Shown: piece after piece, positions 43,573 through 52,599 of the stretch | How positions within the stretch are numbered: the first letter of the stretch is position 1 | How the letters are laid out: every line of letters begins with the position of its first letter | NCBI GenBank assembly: GCA_965234365.1 | Contig: OZ248345.1 | Coordinates: 682,001 to 746,000, forward strand | Source: Planktophila grossartii | Lineage (GTDB): Bacteria > Actinomycetota > Actinomycetes > Nanopelagicales > Nanopelagicaceae | DNA: 64,000 bases | Direction: 5' to 3' | Notes under the pieces: model-generated | Told to the model about the DNA's origin: nothing | The model's input: only the letters and a program-made list of their open reading frames with translations | Database searches by the model: none | Translations under genes and position numbers: made by a program

Positions 43573-44241
43573 ATGAATTTGTCTGGAGTCGCGAATTTCT
43601 TTAAGCCACATAAGACAGTTCCAATCACTCCGTGGCGCGCTGATCATCGATGGCAACTATCTCCTTCGCGTGTAGCGATCCTCTTCTTTGGATTAGCAAT
43701 ATTCGGCTTAGGAGATTCCCTTCTCGTTCAAGGAGATGTAGGAAATGCTCCATGGACCGTCTTCTCTCAAGGCCTTACCTACAAGACAGGTTTAAGTATC
43801 GGTTGGGCTACTTTTGTTATCAGTATCTTCGTGCTTCTTATTTGGATTCCACTTAATGAGAGACCCGGCTTCGGAACGCTCTCCAATATCGTTCTTATTG
43901 CGGCCTTTATTGAGATAGGTACACATATCTTCCCCAAACAGAGCAGCACTCTTTTGGGCGTTCTCTTCTCACTTGTAGGCATTGCACTTGTGGGTCTGGG
44001 CTCGGCCCTCTACATCACCTGCGGACTTGGGCCTGGCCCTCGCGATGGAGCTATGACCGGGATTCACTTTAAGACCGGAATTCGGGTTGGCCGAGTCCGA
44101 ATGGGAATTGAGATCGTAGTTCTCACTATCGGCTGGCTCATGGGCGGTCGCGTAGGAATCGGAACCGCCCTATTTGCGCTGTTGATCGGCCAATCTGTCG
44201 CCATTTTCCTCGGTATTGTCGCGCGTCTGACCCATCGGTAG
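43573..44241 (+). CDS. YczE/YyaS/YitT family membrane protein
   Basis: 222 residues with about five membrane helices after a basic cytoplasmic N-terminus. GDSLLVQGDVGNAPWTVFSQ and the glycine-rich LYITCGLGPGPRDGAMTG are characteristic of YczE-like proteins, whose role is unknown. The divergent DUF554 membrane protein shares its promoter region, suggesting linked expression. Confidence 0.82.
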   Translation: MNLSGVANFFKPHKTVPITPWRADHRWQLSPSRVAILFFGLAIFGLGDSLLVQGDVGNAPWTVFSQGLTYKTGLSIGWATFVISIFVLLIWIPLNERPGFGTLSNIVLIAAFIEIGTHIFPKQSSTLLGVLFSLVGIALVGLGSALYITCGLGPGPRDGAMTGIHFKTGIRVGRVRMGIEIVVLTIGWLMGGRVGIGTALFALLIGQSVAIFLGIVARLTHR

Positions 44242-44281
44242 CCAGGGCTTCAACTAACCTTTCTCGTATCTTCCCTCGGTC

Positions 44282-44321
44282 TGTGAGCCGTCATTTCACA
44301 CGGGGTCGCAAACACCCCCGT
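44282..44321 (+). promoter_or_regulatory. structured leader of the purine permease gene
   Basis: Two hairpins stand side by side: TGTGA (44282-44286) with TCACA (44296-44300), and ACGGGG (44300-44305) with CCCCGT (44316-44321). They lie upstream of GGAAGG and the ATG at 44345. Most genes here have no leader at all, so a folded one before a purine transporter is suggestive of control. It does not match the purine riboswitch consensus I know. Confidence 0.4.
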
Positions 44322-44344
44322 TACCAAAATCAGGAAGGTTCGTC

Positions 44345-45781
44345 ATGCTTGATAGTTTCTTCAAAATATCAGAACGTGGCTCAACCGTCGGACGTGAAGT
44401 CCGCGGCGGTCTCGTTACATTCTTTACGATGGCTTACATCGTCGCCCTCAATCCATTGATCATCGGTCTTGCTAAAGATGCAGATGGAAAGTTCATCGGT
44501 GGTGGAGATGCTCCAAACCTAGCGCTCGTTGCAGCTATGACTGCGCTAATGGCTGGTGTACTGACAATCCTTATGGGTCTCGTCGGTAACTACCCTCTCG
44601 CACTTGCAACAGGTCTTGGCCTCAATACATTCGTAGCTGTCGGTATCGCTTCAAAGATGACATGGGCAGATGCAATGGGCCTCATCGTTCTTGAAGGAAT
44701 CATCATTACGATTCTTGTTCTCACAGGATTTAGAACTGCTGTCTTCAAGGCAGTTCCTGCGCAATTGAAGATTGCTATCTCCGTAGGTATCGGTCTCTTC
44801 ATCGCGCTTATCGGTCTCGTTGACGCTGGCTTCGTACGCCGCACAGGTTCTGGCCCAGTTCCAGTAACCCTTGGCGATGGCGGAACTCTCGTCGGTTGGC
44901 CAATCATCGTCTTCGCTCTTGGACTCTTCCTCACAATTGGTTTGATGGTGAAGAAGGTTAAAGGCGCAATCCTTATCGGTATCGTCGTTGCAACAGCGGT
45001 TGCTGTCTTCATCGAAACAACTTTGAAGATCGGTCCTAACTTCGACGGCGCAACTGGCAAGGTAAACCCAAAGGGTTGGGGACTAAACGTTCCAGCAATG
45101 CCAGATAAGGTCGTTGCTACTCCTGATTTCGGTCTCTTTGGTCAGTTCAACCTCTTCGGTTCACTCGATCGCGTTCCACTCATCACAGTCATCCTTCTCG
45201 TATTCACCCTTTTGCTCTCTGACTTCTTCGACACTGTCGGAACAGTTACTGCAATTGGTCACGAAGCTGGACTCATCGACCGTGATGGAAATATTCCTAA
45301 CAACGATCGCATTCTCCTCGTTGACTCACTCGCAGCTGTAGGCGGCGGCGTTGGAAGCATCTCTTCTAACACTAGCTACATCGAATCTGCTGCAGGTGTT
45401 GGTGAAGGTGCGCGTACAGGGCTTGCTTCTGTGGTCACAGGTGTCTGCTTCTTGCTCACAACCTTCCTTGCGCCACTTGTTGCAATCATTCCTTACGAGG
45501 CTGCAACTCCAGCGCTCGTCATCGTAGGTTTCTTGATGATGACTCAGATCAAGGGAATTGATTGGGAAGATTACGGAATCGCAATTCCAGCATTCCTCAC
45601 AATCATCTTGATGCCATTTACGTACAACATCTCAGTTGGTATTGGTGCAGGGTTCGTAACTCACGTAGTTGTCCGTTATATGCAGGGTCGTCGCAAGGAT
45701 GTTCATCCTTTGCTTCTCTTGGTATCGGGTCTCTTCATGATCTACTTCCTCACATCACCTATCAACGCATGGGTTGGTTAA
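44345..45781 (+). CDS. NCS2/AzgA family adenine/guanine/hypoxanthine permease
   Basis: Proton-coupled purine importer of 478 residues with about 12-14 membrane segments. RGGLVTFFTMAYIVALNP near residue 20 and the core motif SDFFDTVGTVTAIGHEAG, then SSNTSYIESAAGVGEGARTG, define the AzgA subfamily. A normal Shine-Dalgarno GGAAGG precedes the ATG. Purines brought in could feed apt. A strong terminator follows. Confidence 0.94.
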   Translation: MLDSFFKISERGSTVGREVRGGLVTFFTMAYIVALNPLIIGLAKDADGKFIGGGDAPNLALVAAMTALMAGVLTILMGLVGNYPLALATGLGLNTFVAVGIASKMTWADAMGLIVLEGIIITILVLTGFRTAVFKAVPAQLKIAISVGIGLFIALIGLVDAGFVRRTGSGPVPVTLGDGGTLVGWPIIVFALGLFLTIGLMVKKVKGAILIGIVVATAVAVFIETTLKIGPNFDGATGKVNPKGWGLNVPAMPDKVVATPDFGLFGQFNLFGSLDRVPLITVILLVFTLLLSDFFDTVGTVTAIGHEAGLIDRDGNIPNNDRILLVDSLAAVGGGVGSISSNTSYIESAAGVGEGARTGLASVVTGVCFLLTTFLAPLVAIIPYEAATPALVIVGFLMMTQIKGIDWEDYGIAIPAFLTIILMPFTYNISVGIGAGFVTHVVVRYMQGRRKDVHPLLLLVSGLFMIYFLTSPINAWVG

Positions 45782-45795
45782 TTAGCTAATTAGTA

Positions 45796-45832
45796 GAAAG
45801 GCCCCCACCTCGATTTGAGGTGGGGGCCTTTC
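45796..45832. terminator. intrinsic terminator after the purine permease gene
   Basis: A perfect 16-base stem, GAAAGGCCCCCACCTC against GAGGTGGGGGCCTTTC, with a five-base loop, followed by TCTCTATTT. The reverse strand is equally stable, so it can also stop transcription of ung, whose end is 20 bases away. It is the only clear intrinsic terminator I see in the window. Confidence 0.9.
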
Positions 45833-45852
45833 TCTATTTAACCGGAAATTCC

Positions 45853-46497
45853 TTAGAGCAACCAATCGATAGGGTCTCGACCCGATGCTATGAGCATCTC
45901 GTTAACGCGCGAAAATGGTTTCGAACCAAAGAATCCTCTATAGGCGCTCAGTGGACTTGGATGAACGCTCTCAACTTTATATGTGAAGTAATTCGATAAC
46001 TCTTGCGCCTGTTTACCCCACAGGATTGCAACAACATCTCCCTTGCCAAGCTCTGAAGCGATGTGGCTGGTGATTTTCTGCCACCCGATATCACTGTGTG
46101 CATTCGACTCCCCTAGTCGCGTTGTCAGAACACGATTGAGGAGAAGCACCCCTGCCGAGGACCACCGCGATAAGTCGCCACTTCGAGGAATTGCCACTCC
46201 CTGATCTGCTTGCAACTCCGTAAAGATATTCTTCAAACTTTGCGGAATTCTCTCTATCGAAGGAGAAATGGAAAAGGCTAAGCCCATCGCATTACCTGGA
46301 GTTGGATAGGGATCTTGACCGACAATCACGCATCGAACTGATGCAAAATCTATCGAGAAAGCTTTGAATATCGAATCGAACGGCGGGGTGATCTCTTCTC
46401 GTTCAATCGAATGTAAAAGATCGTCGATAAGGCCCTTTATGGGCTCGAAGATCGGTGCCCAGCTAGAGTGCACGTGCGAAGAAACGAGATCCTTCAT
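45853..46497 (-). CDS. ung: uracil-DNA glycosylase
   Basis: Removes uracil from DNA. 214 residues of family 1: the water-activating Asp62 in VIVGQDPYPTPGNAMGLAFS, the LLLNRVLTTRLGESNAH segment, and the leucine-loop motif HPSPLSAYRGFFGS. Its start overlaps the end of the ABC ATPase gene by 35 bases. The terminator beyond its end is bidirectional. Confidence 0.95.
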   Translation of the reverse strand: MKDLVSSHVHSSWAPIFEPIKGLIDDLLHSIEREEITPPFDSIFKAFSIDFASVRCVIVGQDPYPTPGNAMGLAFSISPSIERIPQSLKNIFTELQADQGVAIPRSGDLSRWSSAGVLLLNRVLTTRLGESNAHSDIGWQKITSHIASELGKGDVVAILWGKQAQELSNYFTYKVESVHPSPLSAYRGFFGSKPFSRVNEMLIASGRDPIDWLL

Positions 46498-47251
46498 GAC
46501 GAACTTCCATCGGTAACTCGAATACTGCAGACATATGCTCAGATGTAATCACTTCGTGAATGGGGCCCGATACCGCTACACCGCCATCTTTAAGAATGAG
46601 TGCGTGGGTGGTTCCGCTCGGAATCTCTTCAATATGGTGCGTGACTAGAATCGATGCTGGCGCTAAAGGATCTGACGCGAACTCTGAGAAGCGCTTCAGC
46701 AAATCTTCCCGACCACCTAAATCGAGGCCGGCGGTTGGTTCATCGAGGAGGAGTAACTCTGGGTCGGCCATCAGCGCACGAGAAATCTGAACTCGCTTCT
46801 TCTCGCCATCGCTCAAAGTCCCATAATCTCGATCAGCGAGATCGCGAACGCCAAAAGTGGTTAAGAGAGCCACGGCACGAGATTCATCCCACAGATCGTA
46901 GGCTTCATTCCATCTTCCAAGAACTGCATATGCAGCAGTAAGAACTACATCGCGAACCTTCTCATCGTAAGGAATGTCTTCAGAGATAAGAGTTCCGCAG
47001 ATACCGATGCGATTGCGAAGCTCCCAAAGGTCTACGCGGCCCATCTCCTTATCGAGAATCTTTACGACTCCTTGAGTTGGGAAGATTCGGGTAGCTAAAA
47101 TTTCAAGGAGGGTAGATTTTCCTGCTCCATTGGGACCAAGAACTACCCAACGTTCGCCTTCAGAGATTGCAAAGTTAATGGGGCCAAGAATGGTGCGAAC
47201 GCCACGTCGGACGGAGACATCCCTCAATTCGAGGACGCGTTGGCTGCTCAT
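46463..47251 (-). CDS. ABC transporter-type ATP-binding protein
   Basis: About 262 residues, a single nucleotide-binding domain: Walker A LGPNGAGKST, signature LSDGEKKRVQ (an LSDGE variant of LSGGQ), Walker B LLLLDEPTAGLDLGG, and the switch His in LVTHHIEEIP. No permease or binding protein is adjacent, and the sequence resembles YlmA/ModF-like ATPases that lack a known membrane partner. I take the ATG at 47251 as the start (MSSQRVLELRDVSV). Confidence 0.85.
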   Translation of the reverse strand: MSSQRVLELRDVSVRRGVRTILGPINFAISEGERWVVLGPNGAGKSTLLEILATRIFPTQGVVKILDKEMGRVDLWELRNRIGICGTLISEDIPYDEKVRDVVLTAAYAVLGRWNEAYDLWDESRAVALLTTFGVRDLADRDYGTLSDGEKKRVQISRALMADPELLLLDEPTAGLDLGGREDLLKRFSEFASDPLAPASILVTHHIEEIPSGTTHALILKDGGVAVSGPIHEVITSEHMSAVFELPMEVRHEGSRFFARAL

Positions 47252-47259
47252 AGGGCTAA

Positions 47260-47265
47260 AAGATA
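47260..47265 (-). promoter_or_regulatory. possible -10 element of the ABC ATPase-ung pair
   Basis: TATCTT on the minus strand ends 8 bases before the ATG at 47251. Confidence 0.3.
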
Positions 47266-47321
47266 TATCGTCGAGGTGCAAAATCACTCGTAATTGTCGG
47301 TCTGAAGCAAGTGATTCGCGA

Positions 47322-47327
47322 TAACCT
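47322..47327 (+). promoter_or_regulatory. probable -10 element of serB (leaderless)
   Basis: TAACCT ends 7 bases before the ATG at 47335 and favours that start over the GTG at 47311. Confidence 0.45.
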
Positions 47328-47334
47328 GCGCCAT

Positions 47335-48537
47335 ATGAGCGATGAGAAGAGTGAATTTACTGGCCTCATTCTCGTCTCTGGTATCGATACTCCAGGAATT
47401 ACTCAAGCCCTCTTCGACACATTGGCTCCCTTTGCGATCACCGTTCTCGATATTGAACAGGTGGTCATTCGCGAACGCCTCATTCTTACCGTCTTAATCT
47501 CGCTCAATCCAGCTCATGCCGAGGCGATTGATGAAGATCTCCAGCTCTGCGGACAGAAACTCGGCGTGGATATTGCCACTTCATTCCTAGAGCAAGGTCA
47601 ATCCTCCATCGCGGCAAAGACCGGTCTCGTGCATGTTGTTGCACTCGGAAACCCTCTAGCGCCCACAGCAATCGCAGCTATTGCTTCTGCAATTGCATCA
47701 CGTGGAGGAAATATTGAACGGATTCACAGAACTGCAAGTTATCCCATAACTGCAATTGAATTTATCATCTCTGGTGCAGATCAAACCGATGTGAAGCAAT
47801 GTCTAGCTGAAGTCACAACAACTCACTCTGTCGATATCGCGGTCTCCCCTGGTGGACTCATGCGATGGGCTAAGAAACTTGTTGTCATGGATGTCGATTC
47901 AACTCTTATTCAGCAAGAAGTAATTGAACTTCTCGCAGACAAGGCTGGAGTTCACGAGAAGGTAAAAGAGATCACCGACGCCGCCATGCGAGGCGAATTG
48001 GATTTTGCAGCAAGCCTTCGTGCGCGTGTAGCGCTGCTCGAAGGTTTACCTGAATCAGTCATCACAGATATCCAGCAGGAAATCGCCCTCACACCTGGCG
48101 CTCGAACCCTGGTGAAGACGCTCCATCAATTGGGACATAGCGTCGCAGTTGTTTCAGGTGGGTTTACCTCTGTCATCGAACCGTTGATTAAGGAGCTCGG
48201 TATCTCGCACTATCGCGCCAATACCCTCGAGGTGATTGATGGAAAACTCACTGGCAAAGTGATCGAACCCATTATCGATCGCGCTGCTAAGGCCACTGCA
48301 CTCAGAGACTTTGCCGAAATCGAAGGTGTTCAACTGGAGCAGACGGTTGCTATCGGAGATGGCGCCAACGATCTCGATATGATTTCGATTGCCGGACTAG
48401 GTATCGCCTTCAACGCAAAACCCGCAGTGAAAGCTGCTGCTGCAAGTTCAGTAAGTGCGCCTTATCTCGACTCAGTTCTCTATCTCTTGGGAATTACGCG
48501 AGAAGATATTGAAGAAGCTGGCGCACAGCGCAAATAG
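47335..48537 (+). CDS. serB: phosphoserine phosphatase with N-terminal ACT domains
   Basis: Last step of serine synthesis. About 400 residues: two ACT-like domains (about residues 5-165, the first with SGIDTPGITQALFDTL), then a HAD domain with nucleophile motif VVMDVDSTLIQQEVIELL, VVSGGFTSVIEP, and the Mg-binding AIGDGANDLDMI. The double-ACT form is typical of mycobacterial SerB2, where serine regulates activity. Convergent with hisG, three bases apart. Confidence 0.94.
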   Translation: MSDEKSEFTGLILVSGIDTPGITQALFDTLAPFAITVLDIEQVVIRERLILTVLISLNPAHAEAIDEDLQLCGQKLGVDIATSFLEQGQSSIAAKTGLVHVVALGNPLAPTAIAAIASAIASRGGNIERIHRTASYPITAIEFIISGADQTDVKQCLAEVTTTHSVDIAVSPGGLMRWAKKLVVMDVDSTLIQQEVIELLADKAGVHEKVKEITDAAMRGELDFAASLRARVALLEGLPESVITDIQQEIALTPGARTLVKTLHQLGHSVAVVSGGFTSVIEPLIKELGISHYRANTLEVIDGKLTGKVIEPIIDRAAKATALRDFAEIEGVQLEQTVAIGDGANDLDMISIAGLGIAFNAKPAVKAAAASSVSAPYLDSVLYLLGITREDIEEAGAQRK

Positions 48538-48540
48538 TTT

Positions 48541-49386
48541 TTACAGTCGGCAGGCGTGAATATCGGTCACGAGGATTCCACGTGCACCAAGTGCCCAGAG
48601 CTCATCCATCAGGCGGTTGGTATCTTTACGAAGAACCATCGCGCGAACTGCAACCCAGTCAGCTTTCTGCAGAGGAGAAATAGTCGGAGATTCGAGTCCA
48701 GGAGTAATCGCACATGCCTTATCAACGCTCGATGTTGGTATGTCGTAATCAAGAAGAACATATTGACGAGCAGTAACAACTCCTTGGAGTCGACGAATGA
48801 GAATCTCAAGTCCAGCAGGTAGCGCAGAACCAGATCGCTTGATGACAATAGCCTCGGAGACAAGTATGGGATCTCCAAAGATTGCTAACCCTGCCTGCTT
48901 CAAAGTATTTCCTGTGCTCACAACGTCGGCAATTAGATCAGCCACTCCTAAACGAACGCTGCTCTCGACGGCGCCATCAAGACGTACAACCGATGCAGAG
49001 ATCTTCAAATCTTTGAGGTGCTTTTCTACAAGACCTGGATAAGCAGTCGCTACTCGTTTGCCCGAAATATCTGTCAGCTTCCATTGCGTTGAAGCAGGGG
49101 CTGCAAAGCGAAATGTGGAGGAACCAAAGTCCAGAGCCAGTATCTCTTCTGCTTCAGCTCCAGAATCAATAAGAAGATCGCGTCCGGTGATGCCTGCCTC
49201 TAATTCGCCAGAACCGACATAAATCGCGATATCTCGAGGTCGAAGGTAATAAAACTCAACTGAGTTGTCGGGGTCTGTAAGAACGAGATCTCGGGAATCA
49301 GTGCGCTGTCTATAACCAGCCTCTTTGAGAATCGCAATGGATGCATCAGCTAAGGAGCCCTTATTCGGAACCGCTATACGTAACAT
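48541..49386 (-). CDS. hisG: ATP phosphoribosyltransferase (long form)
   Basis: First enzyme of histidine synthesis. About 281 residues, the long form with a C-terminal regulatory ACT-like domain (WVAVRAMVLRKDTNRLMDEL), normally feedback-inhibited by histidine, so HisZ is not needed. Catalytic-domain marks: RIAVPNKGSLAD, ELEAGITGRDLL, and the PRPP-loop-like LIADVVSTGNTLK. The ATG at 49386 has AGGGGAG about 4-6 bases upstream. Follows hisE by 18 bases. Confidence 0.94.
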   Translation of the reverse strand: MLRIAVPNKGSLADASIAILKEAGYRQRTDSRDLVLTDPDNSVEFYYLRPRDIAIYVGSGELEAGITGRDLLIDSGAEAEEILALDFGSSTFRFAAPASTQWKLTDISGKRVATAYPGLVEKHLKDLKISASVVRLDGAVESSVRLGVADLIADVVSTGNTLKQAGLAIFGDPILVSEAIVIKRSGSALPAGLEILIRRLQGVVTARQYVLLDYDIPTSSVDKACAITPGLESPTISPLQKADWVAVRAMVLRKDTNRLMDELWALGARGILVTDIHACRL

Positions 49387-49404
49387 CTTCTCCCCTAGCA
49401 ATGA

Positions 49405-49668
49405 TTAAAGAAATTTGTAAATATCGGTAGGTGTTAAACCACGCGCAAGCATGAGCGTTTGTAGGTGATAGATAAGTTGGCTTATCTCTTCTGCAAGAGC
49501 CTCATCGGATTCATGTTCTGCGGCCAACCACACTTCTCCGGCCTCTTCGAGAATCTTCTTGCCAATGCTATGTACTCCCGCATCGAGGGCTGCCACTGTT
49601 CCAGAACCCTCAGGTCGATCAATAGCCTTCTGAGCCAGCTCTTCCCAGAGTCGATCGAAGGATTTCAT
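49405..49668 (-). CDS. hisE: phosphoribosyl-ATP pyrophosphatase
   Basis: Second step of histidine synthesis. 87 residues, all-alpha MazG-like fold: the metal-binding EEAGEVWLAAEHESDEALAE segment and LIYHLQTLMLARGL are diagnostic. It overlaps rpe by ATGA and precedes hisG, as hisE-hisG do in mycobacteria. HisI is not fused. Confidence 0.94.
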   Translation of the reverse strand: MKSFDRLWEELAQKAIDRPEGSGTVAALDAGVHSIGKKILEEAGEVWLAAEHESDEALAEEISQLIYHLQTLMLARGLTPTDIYKFL

Positions 49669-50336
49669 GGGTGAAGTTTACTGGAGAGAGCTCGTTCACG
49701 AAGAGCAATTACCATCTGCGCTGGGTCTTCAGCCTTAAACACGGCGCTTCCGGCCACAAATGTATCTGCACCAGCTTCCACTGCAATCTCAATAGTCTCT
49801 AGCGTTATTCCACCATCGACTTGAAGCCAGATAGGCCTAGAACCAATCATTTCTCTCGTTCTGCGAACCTTTTCCATCATTGATTCCATAAACTTTTGAC
49901 CACCGAATCCAGGTTCGACGGTCATGATGAGAAACATATCGATCTCACCGACGAATTCTTCATAGCCTTCAATAGCAGTACCAGGCTTTACCGCCAGAGC
50001 AGCTCTCGCTCCATGGCTCTTGATCCCCTTGAGAGTTGCCGAGATATTAGTCGTGGCCTCAGCATGGATTGTCACACTGGCAGCTCCGGCCTCTGCGTAA
50101 TCGATTGCTATCTGATCCACATCCGCCACCATCAGATGGGCATCTATCGGAACAGGAGATGATGCAATGATTTTTGATGCGGTCGAAAAATCAAAGGTAA
50201 AGTTTGGAACAAAGATATTGTCCATCACATCAAGATGAATAAAATCGCTGACTGAACCAATCTTCGCTATCTCTTGATCGAGGCGCGAGAAATCAGCGTT
50301 AAGAATGCTCGGGGTGATTCGAATGTGCCCGCTCAT
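49665..50336 (-). CDS. rpe: ribulose-phosphate 3-epimerase
   Basis: Interconverts ribulose-5-P and xylulose-5-P in the pentose phosphate pathway. 223-residue TIM barrel: ITPSILNADFSRL at the start, HLDVMDNIFVPN with metal-binding His/Asp, MTVEPGFGGQKFM, and VDGGITLETI. It supplies pentose for the neighbouring hisG and pyr products. Starts nine bases after rsmB with its own -10 box. Confidence 0.95.
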   Translation of the reverse strand: MSGHIRITPSILNADFSRLDQEIAKIGSVSDFIHLDVMDNIFVPNFTFDFSTASKIIASSPVPIDAHLMVADVDQIAIDYAEAGAASVTIHAEATTNISATLKGIKSHGARAALAVKPGTAIEGYEEFVGEIDMFLIMTVEPGFGGQKFMESMMEKVRRTREMIGSRPIWLQVDGGITLETIEIAVEAGADTFVAGSAVFKAEDPAQMVIALRERALSSKLHP

Positions 50337-50342
50337 ATAGCC

Positions 50343-50348
50343 AGCCTA
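50343..50348 (-). promoter_or_regulatory. probable -10 element of rpe, built on the rsmB stop codon
   Basis: TAGGCT on the minus strand ends 6 bases before the rpe ATG at 50336. Its first three bases are the TAG stop codon of rsmB. Confidence 0.45.
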
Positions 50349-51713
50349 AACCTTCTTCTTAAAGAGAGCGAGAAACATCGAATCCGTGTCATGGACGCTG
50401 GTCCAAAGCGCCATTGATTTATCTCGCACAGCGCCCTCAAGGTTTGATGGCAAGAACGGGGCAACATCAATCTGTTCTAGCTCAGGATGTGCCTTAAGAA
50501 TCATCTTTACTTGACCAAAGGTTTCAGCAAAGTGAGGACTGCATGTCGCATATCCAAAGATGCCACCGCTATTGAGCGATGAGATTGCTGCATCAGCGAG
50601 CTCCAATTGCAGTTCGGTGAGCGCCCGCAAATCTTGTACCGTTCGGCGCCATCGAACTTCAGGGCGTCGACGCAAGGCGCCAAGCCCAGTACAAGGAACG
50701 TCGGCGATGATCGCATCGAAGCTCTGTCCATGTGAAGAAATCTCGCGACCATCGCCCACCAAAACAGGAAACTTCCCGACTACATTTTTCACTAACTTTG
50801 CTCGTGCCTCAGAAACTTCGTTTGCGACGAAATCTCGACCTTCAACTTCGCAAATATGAGAGATGAGTGCTGCTTTTCCGCCAGGGCCAGCACAGAGATC
50901 GAGAACCGACCTGGCTGATTGGGTCGCCAACGAGAAAGTTGATGCAACAAGTTGAGATCCTTCATCCTGCACTCCAGCCTTACGGTGCCTGATGAGATCT
51001 AACGAACCAGGTGCGCCTTCAAATTTTGCGCCATAGGGAGAGAACCTCGTAGCGACAGCGCCCTCAGCGATGAGATCTTCTCGGGTCGATGAACCTGGCC
51101 AAGAAACCAGTGTGGGAATGGCAGGAACATTATTGGCCGCAAGCTCATCTTCCACTCGTTGATAATCCTTAAGGAGATCGAAGTAGGCAGAGACAATCCA
51201 TTCTGGATGTGAATACTGAATGGAAAGTCTAGAAACTGGGTCCTTCATAGCAAGGACTGGCTCCATCCACTCTTCCAGCGATTGAGCACTCACCTTTCGT
51301 AGAATCGCATTGACGAAGGAGGCCTTCGATTCGCCTATAACTTTTCGGGCAAGTTCAACGGTTGCAGATACTGCTGCATGTGTAGCCACGCGCATTTCAA
51401 AGAGTTGATGAACTCCAAGTCGGCAGATATCAACAATTCCTTCATCTACCTCATTCCAAGGTCGATCAGAGACTTGGGAGAGAATGTAATCGTGGCGTCC
51501 CTGCATGCGCAGAGTTCCATAGAGGAGTTCAGTCGCAAAGCCCTTATCTCTCTGTTCAAAGTTGCTTGCGCCGAGAGCTTGTGGAAGGAGAAGGTTTGAA
51601 TAACCGCCTCGACGATTTACCTCAGAGAGGATGTCATAGACCAAGACGCGAGGTGCATCGGGTTTGGGAGATTTAAAAGAATCTCTCCGTGCTTTAACCA
51701 AAGAATTCACCAT
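50346..51713 (-). CDS. rsmB: 16S rRNA (cytosine-967-C5)-methyltransferase RsmB
   Basis: 455 residues: an N-terminal NusB-like RNA-binding domain (about residues 20-155, with VYDILSEVNRRGGYSNLLL) and a C-terminal SAM methyltransferase. The two catalytic cysteines lie in DVPCTGLGALRRRPEVRWR and YATCSPHFAET; SAM-binding LDLCAGPGGKAAL. It overlaps fmt by 20 bases, the standard fmt-rsmB pairing. Confidence 0.94.
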   Translation of the reverse strand: MVNSLVKARRDSFKSPKPDAPRVLVYDILSEVNRRGGYSNLLLPQALGASNFEQRDKGFATELLYGTLRMQGRHDYILSQVSDRPWNEVDEGIVDICRLGVHQLFEMRVATHAAVSATVELARKVIGESKASFVNAILRKVSAQSLEEWMEPVLAMKDPVSRLSIQYSHPEWIVSAYFDLLKDYQRVEDELAANNVPAIPTLVSWPGSSTREDLIAEGAVATRFSPYGAKFEGAPGSLDLIRHRKAGVQDEGSQLVASTFSLATQSARSVLDLCAGPGGKAALISHICEVEGRDFVANEVSEARAKLVKNVVGKFPVLVGDGREISSHGQSFDAIIADVPCTGLGALRRRPEVRWRRTVQDLRALTELQLELADAAISSLNSGGIFGYATCSPHFAETFGQVKMILKAHPELEQIDVAPFLPSNLEGAVRDKSMALWTSVHDTDSMFLALFKKKV

Positions 51714-52599
51714 CAGTCACACGAGCGCCGTTGAGCCAGGACTTTGCATCCATTCGAGACTTGCCTGCGGGAGTGAGAAAACCTATTGAGATCGCATCTG
51801 ATGAAGTGCCTACAAAGAGCTCCTTATTCAAAACATGTAAGGAACCTGCTTCAAAACGCTCTTGTGAGATAGCAATCGAATCAATCTTGAGAGTCTCGCC
51901 TCGGAAACGTGTCCATGCCCCAGGAACCGATGTGAAAGCGCGAATTTTCTGGGAAATTGTTGTTGCATCCAGTTCCCAATTAATCTCACACTCTTCCTTT
52001 GAAATCTTCTGAGCCCGTGTCGCACCATCACTCTTCTGTGGTTCTGGTCGAACCCCATTCATGATTGCAGTCAGCGCATCTGAAACAGCTTCTACGCCGA
52101 GAACTCCTAGCTCACTGAAGAGCTCGTCGCTCGTAATATCTGCATCAAGTGCGAATCGCTTCATTGAATAGATAGGCCCAGTATCCATACCGGGATCTAA
52201 TTGAAAGACAGTAACTCCGGAAACGGAATCTCCTGCCTCTATCGCACGCTGAACCGGTGCAGCACCACGCCATCTCGGAAGTAACGAGAAGTGAAGATTG
52301 AGACACCCATGTGCGGGAATAGTAAGAATCTCTTCAGGAAGAAGTACGCCATATCCGATTGTGAGAAGTACATCCGCACTTTTAATCAACGAACCGGTCT
52401 CTGTCACTGATTCTGGTTTAGAACAAGGAATATTGTTCTCTCTCGCCCACTCAGAGATCACGGACTCCTTGAGTGCGCGCCCTCTCCCTGCTGGTCGATC
52501 GGGTTGCGTGATCACAGAGATCAATTGATGATCTGAACTGCGCAGCCAATCAAGGGTTGGGATAGCAACATCGGGCGTCGCCGCCACAACAATCTTCAA
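51694..52599 (-). CDS. fmt: methionyl-tRNA formyltransferase
   Basis: Formylates initiator Met-tRNA using 10-formyltetrahydrofolate. 301 residues: TQPDRPAGRGRALKES, catalytic Asn-His in CLNLHFSLLPRWRGAAPVQ and Asp in GVTVFQLDPGMDTGPI; C-terminal OB-like domain from about residue 205. It starts directly after def, so the formylating and deformylating enzymes are coupled. Genes are head to tail with no gap. Confidence 0.95.
   Translation of the reverse strand: MKIVVAATPDVAIPTLDWLRSSDHQLISVITQPDRPAGRGRALKESVISEWARENNIPCSKPESVTETGSLIKSADVLLTIGYGVLLPEEILTIPAHGCLNLHFSLLPRWRGAAPVQRAIEAGDSVSGVTVFQLDPGMDTGPIYSMKRFALDADITSDELFSELGVLGVEAVSDALTAIMNGVRPEPQKSDGATRAQKISKEECEINWELDATTISQKIRAFTSVPGAWTRFRGETLKIDSIAISQERFEAGSLHVLNKELFVGTSSDAISIGFLTPAGKSRMDAKSWLNGARVTDGEFFG

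Noticed and set aside
44242..44344. Known purine (guanine/adenine) riboswitch before the permease
   Set aside because: The three-way junction core and its loop-loop sequences could not be found; only two simple hairpins are visible.
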